DNA of 5,082 nucleotides, taken from the NCBI GenBank assembly GCA_020850915.1, contig JADZDV010000443.1, positions 1 to 5,082 of the forward strand, written 5' to 3'. Shown here in pieces: positions 1-5,082 of the stretch (positions are counted from its first letter, which is position 1; each line of letters begins with the position of its first letter). The notes under the pieces are model-generated. The model made no database searches, was not told the DNA's origin, and was given only the letters and a program-made list of their open reading frames with translations. Made by a program: the position numbers and the translations under genes. The stretch comes from Chloroflexota bacterium. GTDB lineage: Bacteria; Chloroflexota; UBA6077; JADZDV01.

Positions 1-364
1 AGAAGACGCACGTCGCGAGCACCGTGTCGAAGCTGGCATCTGGGAAAGGAAGCGCCTGCGCATCCGCCTCGCGCAGGTCGACCACCCGATTGAGCTCCGC
101 GGCCTTGATCCGCGCCAGTTCGAGCATGCGTGGTGAGAGGTCCATCGCTGTCACGGATAGTCCGTCGGGATAGTACGGAATGTTCGCGCCGGTTCGAGCG
201 CCGATCTCCAGCACGCGCGGCCCATCGACCCGTGTCCAGAGCTGAGCCCGCCAGGGGGCCAGTTGCCGCTCGCCCATTAGCATTATAGAGTCGTAGAAGC
301 GTGCCGTGCGGTCATACCGGGCGCGGGCGAGCGCTGTCGCCCGGGGGTCAAGTGCGATCGTCAC
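1..364 (-). CDS. class I SAM-dependent methyltransferase, UbiE/Methyltransf_11-like (3' end cut by window edge)
   Basis: Translating the minus strand from 364 gives 121 residues of an open frame that runs off the left edge. It begins with an ARARYDRTARFYD segment typical of the N-terminus of UbiE-like and phospholipid-type methyltransferases. Motif I follows (VLEIGARTGAN, residues 51-61), then an acidic post-I strand (AMDLSPRML, 73-81, with D75 as the likely ribose-binding residue) and a motif II region (EADAQALPFPDASFDTV, 99-115). These mark a SAM-binding Rossmann fold; the substrate cannot be read, and the C-terminal substrate-side half is missing. The central Gly of motif I is Arg57, which is unusual. 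I prefer the GTG start at 364 because AGGAG lies 6 nt upstream and the protein then begins just before the conserved ARARYD. In-frame ATGs at 388 and 403 are alternatives; the one at 403 overlaps the stop of the upstream Lgt-like gene as ATGA. It is the last visible gene of the operon. Confidence 0.85.
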   Translation of the reverse strand, partial: MTIALDPRATALARARYDRTARFYDSIMLMGERQLAPWRAQLWTRVDGPRVLEIGARTGANIPYYPDGLSVTAMDLSPRMLELARIKAAELNRVVDLREADAQALPFPDASFDTVLATCVF

Positions 365-370
365 GGTCCG

Positions 371-378
371 CTCCTCTC
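371..378 (-). promoter_or_regulatory. Shine-Dalgarno site for the methyltransferase GTG start
   Basis: The minus strand reads GAGAGGAG here, with AGGAG (371-375) ending 6 nt before the GTG at 364. This is the best ribosome-binding match in the region and is why the GTG was preferred over the two upstream in-frame ATGs. A competing weaker GAGAGGG at 409-415 lies 5 nt before the ATG at 403, so the choice is not settled. Confidence 0.6.
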
Positions 379-399
379 GCTCTCCCATTCGTAGCCAGC

Positions 400-1182
400 T
401 CATACGGGCCCTCTCAAAGCACGCCGTCCTGCCAGAGCCAACCAGGCGACCGCGACAGCCATGGCGCCAAGCGCCATGAGCTGCGCCTCCTGGAGGCCCC
501 AGAACCAGACAGTCTCGGCACGCAGGAAGGTCAGGGCGAATTTTCCGATGGCATACAGGCCCAGATAGATCGCGAAGAGCTGGCCGTCTCCCGCCAGCCG
601 GCGACGCAGCGACCAGACCACGGCGAAGACGGCCAGGTCCCACAACGCCTCGTACAGAAAGACCGGCTGGTAGGCCACGCCCAACTGGGGCGCCATGGCG
701 CCGCGGTTCAGGTACACCACACCCCACGTCCCGTCCGTCGCTGGCCCCAGCGCATCGCCGGTTACCAGACAACCGAGGCGCCCGAGCGCCTGGCCAAGCA
801 CCAGACCGGGTGCTGCCGCGTCGAACAGCGCCCGCACGGGGAGTTTTTCCCGCCAGGCAGCCAATCCGCCGGCCAGCGATCCGCCGAGCACCGCCCCGAG
901 AATCGCCAGTCCACCATTCTGGACGGCGAGTATCAGCGCCGGGTTGGCGGCGTAGAAGTCCCAGCGGTCGACGACGTGGAGCAGCCGCGCGCCCACAAGG
1001 CCACCGCCGACCACCCATACCGCGAGATCCCCGATGGGCTCCGTGGGCAGGCGCGTGCGACGTGCCTCCCGCAACGTGAGCCAGATCCCAGTCGCGATGG
1101 CCGCGGCGACGGCCACGCCATACCAGGACAGGGCGAGAGGTCCGAAGTGAAGCAGCATGGGGTCCAGGTCGATGACGAGCAT
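400..1182 (-). CDS. Lgt-like (prolipoprotein diacylglyceryl transferase family) integral membrane protein, altered active site
   Basis: The 260-residue protein has about seven hydrophobic helices and the Lgt framework: an N-terminal SWYG (19-22, Y21 matching E. coli Tyr26), GAR (64-66), NGGLAILG (89-96), the signature region GRLGCLVTGDALG (134-146), PVFLYE (173-178) and FLRAET (219-224, R221 matching E. coli Arg239). True Lgt moves a diacylglyceryl group from phosphatidylglycerol to the lipobox Cys of pre-lipoproteins at the membrane. Here R135, R221 and Y21 are kept, but the family His of the GGxxxHG motif is Leu95, and the signature N-F-x-N-x-E is C-L-V-T-G-D (Cys138, Thr141, Asp143). Cys138 is the only cysteine. 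It may be a divergent transferase or a repurposed paralogue rather than the housekeeping enzyme, so no gene symbol is given. The start follows the CcdA stop by 2 nt with no clear Shine-Dalgarno, which implies translational coupling; its TGA overlaps a possible downstream ATG. Confidence 0.85.
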   Translation of the reverse strand: MLVIDLDPMLLHFGPLALSWYGVAVAAAIATGIWLTLREARRTRLPTEPIGDLAVWVVGGGLVGARLLHVVDRWDFYAANPALILAVQNGGLAILGAVLGGSLAGGLAAWREKLPVRALFDAAAPGLVLGQALGRLGCLVTGDALGPATDGTWGVVYLNRGAMAPQLGVAYQPVFLYEALWDLAVFAVVWSLRRRLAGDGQLFAIYLGLYAIGKFALTFLRAETVWFWGLQEAQLMALGAMAVAVAWLALAGRRALRGPV

Positions 1183-1184
1183 GA

Positions 1185-1889
1185 TTAGAGTGTTCCCAGG
1201 AGGGCGATGCCAAGCGTCAGCGCGGTGACACCGAGCCCGCCTTTAAGCGTCCCTCGGTGATGGAGCTGCCAGCGACCGAGCCGGTTGAACACCGGTCGCG
1301 AGCCAACCACCGCCAGCAGGGCGACGAGCGGCAGGACTAACAGAGCGTTGTAGAGCACCAGGTAGCTGAGCCCTTCGAGCAGCGTTGTCCGACTCGCGAG
1401 CAGTCCGAGCACGGCGAGGTAGATCGCTCCGGAGCAGGGCACGGTGCACAGACCCACCAGGATGCCAGCCCCGAACACGGCCGGCAGACTGGCGCGGCTG
1501 GTCAGCGCCTGCGGCCGCCCGCCGAGTCCGGCGGGCGTCTTCAAGCGCAGACCCCACTCTGGCACGAGCGCTTCCTGCAACGCGAGCAGTCCGAGGCCGA
1601 TCGCGCCCAGTGCCGCGGCTCGGCCCACCCAGTGGGTCTGGCCGAGCGAGCTGGCGAAGGTGAGCAGCCCCAGGCCAAGCCCCAGGTACGTTAGGAACAC
1701 ACCCGCCACGTACACCAGGCCGGTGCGCCAGAGGAACCAGCGAGCTGCCAGACCGCGACTGCTGGCCCGCTCGGCCAGCAGCAGGGTGGCCGCGATGAAG
1801 GTGAGCAGCACCGCGAACGCGCAGGGGTTGATGCTGTCAACCAGAGCAGCCGCAACCACCAGCGGTAGGGTGAGCTCGTGCCCGCTCAT
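1185..1889 (-). CDS. CcdA/DsbD-type transmembrane thiol electron transporter (cytochrome c biogenesis transmembrane family)
   Basis: The 234-residue protein has six predicted membrane helices (roughly 8-33, 56-78, 89-110, 137-160, 170-195, 211-233), the length and plan of CcdA. The redox cysteines are clear: DSINPCAF in helix 1 (Cys23) and GLCTVPCSGAIY in helix 4 (Cys148, Cys152), where the NPC and VPC prolines are family hallmarks. Such proteins take electrons from cytoplasmic thioredoxin and pass them to thioredoxin-like proteins on the outer face, for haem attachment, copper-site assembly or disulfide reduction. No thioredoxin-like partner is in the window, but the gene just upstream encodes an external cupredoxin with three clustered cysteines, a plausible direct or indirect recipient (inference). 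Its ATG overlaps the cupredoxin TGA as ATGA and there is no strong ribosome-binding site, so translation is probably coupled. A long cytoplasmic linker (about 111-135) separates the two three-helix halves. Confidence 0.93.
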   Translation of the reverse strand: MSGHELTLPLVVAAALVDSINPCAFAVLLTFIAATLLLAERASSRGLAARWFLWRTGLVYVAGVFLTYLGLGLGLLTFASSLGQTHWVGRAAALGAIGLGLLALQEALVPEWGLRLKTPAGLGGRPQALTSRASLPAVFGAGILVGLCTVPCSGAIYLAVLGLLASRTTLLEGLSYLVLYNALLVLPLVALLAVVGSRPVFNRLGRWQLHHRGTLKGGLGVTALTLGIALLGTL

Positions 1890-2362
1890 GCGACGACCCG
1901 CAGCGTCCCTTGCATCGACGGGTTCTCCTTGCCGCCGCAGCAGACGTCGCAGTAGAACGCGTACTCGCCTGGCGCGGCCGCGGGAATGTCAACCACCGCC
2001 TGGCTGCGCGGGCCGACTTTCGTGTCAACTCCCAGGGCTGGGATAGCGAGCTGGTGCCAGCCACCGCCGTCGGTGTGAGCCGAGCTATCGGGATTGATCA
2101 GCCGCACGCGCACGGCTTCGCCCGCGCGGGCGGTGAGGACTTGCGTGCTGAAGCCGCCCATCGTGATTTCGACCGCGCGCTCGCCCGGCTGGACCTGCAC
2201 GCCGTGGGGCCAGAGCAGCACCACGGCGGCCAGTGCTGCCACGGAGACGGCAGCAAACGCCGCGATGCGGACAGGCAGGCTTGCGCGTCGTCGAACGTTT
2301 TTCTGGGACGCGCGGTAGCTGATGGAGCGGTGCGCTCGCGCGGTGTGGTCGGAGCGCGTCAT
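1886..2362 (-). CDS. membrane-anchored cupredoxin with CuA-like (COX2-type) copper site, altered ligands
   Basis: With the ATG at 2362 the protein has 158 residues. A basic N-terminal segment (R24-R26 and others) precedes one hydrophobic helix (about 31-51), giving an N-in, domain-out topology with no lipobox cysteine. Residues 62-158 form a cupredoxin: WHQLAIPALGVD (102-113) aligns with the COX2 HSWAVPSLGLK strand, so His103 matches the first CuA histidine, and GEYAFYCDVCCGGKENPSM (132-150) aligns with the second ligand loop, giving Cys138 and Cys142 in C-x3-C spacing and Met150. Cys141 is extra, the second CuA histidine is replaced (Glu146 at that position), and the loop to Met is one residue longer. 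It probably binds or transfers copper outside the cytoplasm. The start was chosen because the ATG overlaps the upstream TGA as ATGA and has GGAGG 6 nt upstream; a longer frame to 2452 would overlap the upstream gene by 94 nt and adds nothing domain-like. Confidence 0.88.
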   Translation of the reverse strand: MTRSDHTARAHRSISYRASQKNVRRRASLPVRIAAFAAVSVAALAAVVLLWPHGVQVQPGERAVEITMGGFSTQVLTARAGEAVRVRLINPDSSAHTDGGGWHQLAIPALGVDTKVGPRSQAVVDIPAAAPGEYAFYCDVCCGGKENPSMQGTLRVVA

Positions 2363-2592
2363 GCGGAGCCTCCAGAGATTGTCCGCCCGCGTCGTCGCAC
2401 GGCTGGAATGACCAGCGGCATCAGGACAATCAGGGTGAGCAAGCCCACCCACACAGCGCCGGCCACGATGGCGGCCGGGCCGACGCGTCCCTGGATCGTG
2501 GCGGCGATTGCGAAAGCCGCCGCGGCCAGCAGTGCCAGTGGCAGATAGATGGCGGCCGCCTGGGTGGCCGCGCGGCGTGGTGTCGAGTCCAT
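2359..2592 (-). CDS. small two-helix membrane protein, unrecognised family
   Basis: This 77-residue protein matches no family I recognise. It has two strongly hydrophobic segments, about residues 11-33 (Ala-rich) and 40-63 (ending VLMPLVIP, 56-63), joined by a short QGRVG turn (34-38). Positive charges flank both ends (R6, R7 and R66-R68, R70), so by the positive-inside rule both termini face the cytoplasm and the turn lies outside. It has no cysteine or histidine and only two Met (M1, M58), so it is unlikely to bind copper itself. The start is well supported: AGGAGG lies 8 nt upstream of the ATG, the frame starts 16 nt after the copA stop, and its TGA overlaps the cupredoxin ATG as ATGA. The position suggests an accessory subunit or membrane partner of the cupredoxin or CopA (inference). 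Confidence 0.8.
   Translation of the reverse strand: MDSTPRRAATQAAAIYLPLALLAAAAFAIAATIQGRVGPAAIVAGAVWVGLLTLIVLMPLVIPAVRRRGRTISGGSA
2369..2373 (-). promoter_or_regulatory. Shine-Dalgarno site for the cupredoxin gene
   Basis: The minus strand reads GGAGG, ending 6 nt before the ATG at 2362, inside the 3' end of the small membrane protein gene. It decides the cupredoxin start against the longer frame opening at 2452. Confidence 0.75.
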
Positions 2593-2600
2593 CGTCCGTG

Positions 2601-2606
2601 CCTCCT
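2601..2606 (-). promoter_or_regulatory. Shine-Dalgarno site for the small membrane protein
   Basis: The minus strand reads a full AGGAGG, 8 nt before the ATG at 2592 and in the 16-nt gap after the copA stop. It is the strongest ribosome-binding match in the window and supports the small gene as real. Confidence 0.8.
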
Positions 2607-2608
2607 GC

Positions 2609-5082
2609 TTAACCCGCCTGGATCGTCCGCGCCGCCCGCGGTGCTCCCGCCACCTGGAGCGCCGCGGGCGGGCGGCGAAGAAAGGAGGGCGTGAAACGCT
2701 TCAGCAGCAGGGTGTTCAGCGTGACCGACACCGAGCTGGTGGCCATGAACAGCGCGGCCAGCTCCGGGCTGACGACCCAGCCGAAGGCCGGGTACAGCAG
2801 ACCCGCGCCGATCGGGATGCCCAGCGTGTTGTAGCCGAAGGCCCAGAACAGGTTCTGCTTGACCTTGCGCATGGTCGCCCGGCCAATCTCGATCGCGCTG
2901 ACCACGTCGCGCACGTCGTCCTTGACCAGGATGATGTGGCCGGTCTCCTTGGCGACGTCCGTGCCGGCGCCCATCGCCATGCCCACCTGGGACTGGGCCA
3001 GGGCCGGCGCGTCGTTGATGCCGTCTCCCACCATGGCCACGCGCTTGTCCTCGGCCTGGAGCCGCTCGATCTCGGCCGCCTTGTCGCCCGGCAGCACCTG
3101 GGCCAGCACCCGATCGATGCCAACCTGGCGGGCGATCGCCTCGGCCGTGTGGCGGTTGTCACCCGTGATCATCACCACCTCGATCCCGAGGCGGTGGAGC
3201 TGCCGAACCGCGTCGGCGGCGTGCTCCTTGAGCGTATCGGCCACGGCGACGATGCCGGCGAGGGCGCCGCCGATCGCCACGAACATGACCGTCTTGCCCT
3301 CGGCCTCGCGGGCGGCCGCTTGCGTTGTGAGGTCTCCCAGCTCGACCCCGTGCGCGGCCATCAGCGCCCGGTTGCCCAGCAGCACCAGCCGCCCCTCGAC
3401 CGTCGCCTCGATGCCTCTCCCGGGCAGGGCGCTGAAGTCGCTGACGGGCGGCAGCTCCAGGGCGCGGTTCTGCGCCTCGCGGACGATCGCCTCGCCCAGT
3501 GGGTGCTCCGAGCCCCGCTCGGCGGCGGCAGCGAGTCCCAGTACCTCGTCGGGGGTGAACTCCCCCGCCGGCGCTACGTCCGTGACGGCCGGCTCGCCGC
3601 GCGTGAGCGTGCCGGTCTTGTCGAACACGACGGTCGTCAGGCGGGCGGTGTTCTCGATCGCCTCGGCGTCCTTGAAGAGAATGCCGTACTCGGCGCCCTT
3701 TCCCGAGCCCGCCATGATCGCCGACGGCGTTGCCAGCCCCACGGCGCAGGGGCAGGAGATCACCAGGACAGTCACCGAGAGCAGGAGCGCGAAGCCAAAG
3801 ATCCCGATGCTGCCGAGCGTGCCGGGCGTCAGGACGAAGCTGGACTCCGGCCGGAAGTAACGGTCATAGCCCCAGAAGAACCAGAACAGGAAGACGACGA
3901 CGGACAGCAGGTGTACGCCGAGAATAAAGTGGCCGGCCACCCAGTCGGCCAGTTTCTGAATGGGCGCCCGCGAGCCCTGGGCGCGCTCCACGAGCGTCAC
4001 GATCTGGGCCAGCATCGTCTCCTTGCCGACCTTCGACGCAGTGAAACTGAAGGCCCCGGTCCGGTTCATCGTCCCGCCGATCACCGTGTCGCCAGCCTGC
4101 TTCTCGACCGGCAGCGATTCGCCGGTGATCATGGACTCGTCGATGGTGGAGTGCCCCTCGACGAGCTGGCCGTCGACCGGAATCGACTCGCCAGGGCGAA
4201 CCAGGACGAGATCGCCCACCCGCACCTCGTCGGCCGGCAGATCCAGCTCCTGGCCGTCCCGCTGGACTCGAGCGCGCTTCGGCTGGAGGCGCATCAGCTT
4301 GCGGATCGCCTCGCTCGTCCGTCCGCGCGTCAACGCCTCGAGCCAGCGCCCGAGGATGATGAAGGCGGTCAACAGCGCGGCCGATTCGAAGAACGTCGCT
4401 CGCTCGCCGCCGAGCCCCGCGGCTGGGAATAGCGTGTTGACCACCGCGATGCCGTAGGCGGCGCCGATGCCCGTGGCGTAGAGCAGGTTCATGTCCGTCG
4501 CGCCGTGGAGCAGGCCGGTCCAGCTCTTGACGAAGAACTGCCTGCCCGGGCCGAAGACGATCGGCGTGGTGAGCAGGCCCAGCAGCAGCTTGTCTCCCAG
4601 AAACTCGGGAACGAGCTGGGGCAGGATCCAGTACTCGCGGAACGAGCCGATCATCACGACCATGCCGAGGAGGCCGGAGATCAGCAGGTTGCGGCCCTGC
4701 CGACGGATCTCCTCCTGCCGGGCGCGCCGCTCTCGGTCCAGGGCGTCTTCGCTCTCGACACGCTCCGACGCCTCGTAGCCCACGTCGGCCACGGCCTCGC
4801 GCAGCGTCGCCACCTCGACGGCGCCGTCGTAATAGCGGACGCGGGCCGACTCCGTCGCGAGGTTCACCTCGGCCTCGACCACCCCGGGCACGCTCCGTAG
4901 CGCTCCGCCCACGTGGCCCACGCAGGAGGCGCACGTCATCCCACGCACGGTGAGGGTCAGCTCGGTCGTCGGGACCTCGTAGCCCGCGTCCACGATGGCG
5001 TCGATAAGGTTGAGCACCGTCGCGCGGTTCGCGTCGTACTCGACGCTCGCCGTGCCGGCTGCCAGGTTCACGCGCGCCGCGG
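2609..5082 (-). CDS. copA: Cu(+)-exporting P1B-1-type ATPase, CopA family (N-terminus outside the window)
   Basis: The frame is open to the right edge, so 823 residues are visible and the true start lies beyond 5082; the in-frame GTG at 5071 falls inside a heavy-metal-associated (HMA) domain and is not a start. Numbering from that codon: the end of a first HMA domain (to about 34), a second HMA domain with GMTCASC (44-50, Cys47/Cys50), a charged linker (101-127), eight membrane helices, the actuator TGES (316-319), the intramembrane CPC (440-442), DKTGT with phospho-acceptor Asp484, SEHP (521-524), TGDN (636-639) and GDGIND (682-687). YN (747-748) in helix 7 and MATSS (776-780) in helix 8 complete the Cu(+) P1B-1 signature. 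It uses ATP to move Cu(+) from the cytoplasm outward. All catalytic motifs look intact. An unusually long outer loop (about 401-419) precedes the CPC helix. It is the first visible gene of the operon and is followed closely by the small membrane protein and the cupredoxin, which fits copper delivery to external sites as well as detoxification (inference). Confidence 0.95.
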   Translation of the reverse strand, partial: AARVNLAAGTASVEYDANRATVLNLIDAIVDAGYEVPTTELTLTVRGMTCASCVGHVGGALRSVPGVVEAEVNLATESARVRYYDGAVEVATLREAVADVGYEASERVESEDALDRERRARQEEIRRQGRNLLISGLLGMVVMIGSFREYWILPQLVPEFLGDKLLLGLLTTPIVFGPGRQFFVKSWTGLLHGATDMNLLYATGIGAAYGIAVVNTLFPAAGLGGERATFFESAALLTAFIILGRWLEALTRGRTSEAIRKLMRLQPKRARVQRDGQELDLPADEVRVGDLVLVRPGESIPVDGQLVEGHSTIDESMITGESLPVEKQAGDTVIGGTMNRTGAFSFTASKVGKETMLAQIVTLVERAQGSRAPIQKLADWVAGHFILGVHLLSVVVFLFWFFWGYDRYFRPESSFVLTPGTLGSIGIFGFALLLSVTVLVISCPCAVGLATPSAIMAGSGKGAEYGILFKDAEAIENTARLTTVVFDKTGTLTRGEPAVTDVAPAGEFTPDEVLGLAAAAERGSEHPLGEAIVREAQNRALELPPVSDFSALPGRGIEATVEGRLVLLGNRALMAAHGVELGDLTTQAAAREAEGKTVMFVAIGGALAGIVAVADTLKEHAADAVRQLHRLGIEVVMITGDNRHTAEAIARQVGIDRVLAQVLPGDKAAEIERLQAEDKRVAMVGDGINDAPALAQSQVGMAMGAGTDVAKETGHIILVKDDVRDVVSAIEIGRATMRKVKQNLFWAFGYNTLGIPIGAGLLYPAFGWVVSPELAALFMATSSVSVTLNTLLLKRFTPSFLRRPPAALQVAGAPRAARTIQAG
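2632..2671 (-). other. extended GC-rich hairpin in the 3' end of the copA reading frame
   Basis: The minus-strand RNA can fold a 10-bp perfect outer stem (CCGCCCGCGG with CCGCGGGCGG), one C/A mismatch, a 5-bp inner stem (GCTCC with GGAGC) and an 8-nt loop. It lies in codons for the C-terminal tail beyond the last CopA helix, about 20 nt before the stop. No U-tract follows, so it is not a standard intrinsic terminator. It could affect mRNA decay or coupling between copA and the downstream genes, or be a by-product of high G+C. Confidence 0.45.

Noticed and set aside
301..1188. A 295-codon plus-strand frame covering the Lgt-like gene
   Set aside because: It is a mirror frame of the Lgt-like and methyltransferase genes, rich in Arg, Gln and Pro, with no recognisable domain and no supporting ribosome-binding site.
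1516..1537. Perfect 9-bp hairpin with a 4-nt loop inside the ccdA gene
   Set aside because: It lies mid-gene in codons for the cytoplasmic linker, has no following U-tract, and such short GC stems are common by chance in this composition.
2363..2452. N-terminal extension of the cupredoxin to an ATG at 2452
   Set aside because: It would overlap the small membrane protein gene by 94 nt, adds a non-conserved segment, and lacks the GGAGG plus ATGA arrangement seen at 2362.
1910..2548. A 212-codon plus-strand frame opposite the cupredoxin and small membrane protein
   Set aside because: The minus strand carries a clear cupredoxin with ligand residues and good starts; this frame shows no domain.
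2549..4432. A 627-codon open frame on the plus strand opposite copA
   Set aside because: It is antisense to a P1B ATPase with all catalytic motifs intact, and its translation is low-complexity, rich in Arg, Gly, His and Asp, with no domain. Long antisense frames are expected where third codon positions are G/C-rich.
5069..5071. GTG at 5071 as the CopA start
   Set aside because: The frame stays open to the window edge and the codon lies inside an HMA domain ([15 protein letters not shown]), whose CxxC part must be further upstream.
1..5082. Mobile elements, CRISPR arrays, tRNA or rRNA genes
   Set aside because: No transposase or integrase frame, no regularly spaced direct repeats and no recognisable tRNA or rRNA sequence were seen on either strand; nearly every base is accounted for by the six genes.

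Overview
The window is a densely packed bacterial stretch with high G+C (well above 60% by eye) and G/C-rich third codon positions. Every supported gene lies on the minus strand, so the reading order is from high to low coordinates. The gene set, the high G+C and the sequence style (a UbiE-like methyltransferase starting near ARARYD, and a CuA-like domain with a CDVCC motif) suggest a Chloroflexota-type bacterium such as the Thermomicrobia. This is an impression from family resemblance, not proof, and a high-G+C actinobacterium or related phylum cannot be excluded.

Layout in transcription order: (1) 5082-2609, a Cu(+)-exporting P1B-type ATPase (CopA family) whose N-terminus lies outside the window; (2) 2592-2359, a 77-residue protein with two predicted membrane helices and no recognised family; (3) 2362-1886, a membrane-anchored cupredoxin with a CuA-like fold and an altered ligand loop; (4) 1889-1185, a CcdA/DsbD-type transmembrane thiol electron carrier; (5) 1182-400, an Lgt-like (prolipoprotein diacylglyceryl transferase family) membrane protein lacking several family catalytic residues; (6) 364-1, the N-terminal two thirds or so of a class I SAM-dependent methyltransferase, cut by the window edge. 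No stretch longer than about 20 bases lies between genes. Junctions are a 16-nt gap, a 4-nt ATGA overlap, a second ATGA overlap, a 2-nt gap, and either a third ATGA overlap or a 35-nt gap depending on which methyltransferase start is used. This is almost certainly one operon, with its promoter beyond the right edge.

How the genes may work together (inference): CopA moves Cu(+) out of the cytoplasm, the anchored cupredoxin could receive copper on the outer face, and CcdA could carry electrons across the membrane to keep the cupredoxin cysteines (or an unseen thioredoxin-like partner) reduced for metal loading. The small two-helix protein sits between exporter and cupredoxin and may be a partner of either. 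The Lgt-like protein and the methyltransferase are the unexplained members: no protein in the window has a lipobox, and the Lgt-like protein has lost the family His and Asn residues. The possible novelty is this copper/thiol/Lgt-like/methyltransferase combination with altered active sites. No tRNA, rRNA, CRISPR array, insertion sequence or intrinsic terminator was seen.
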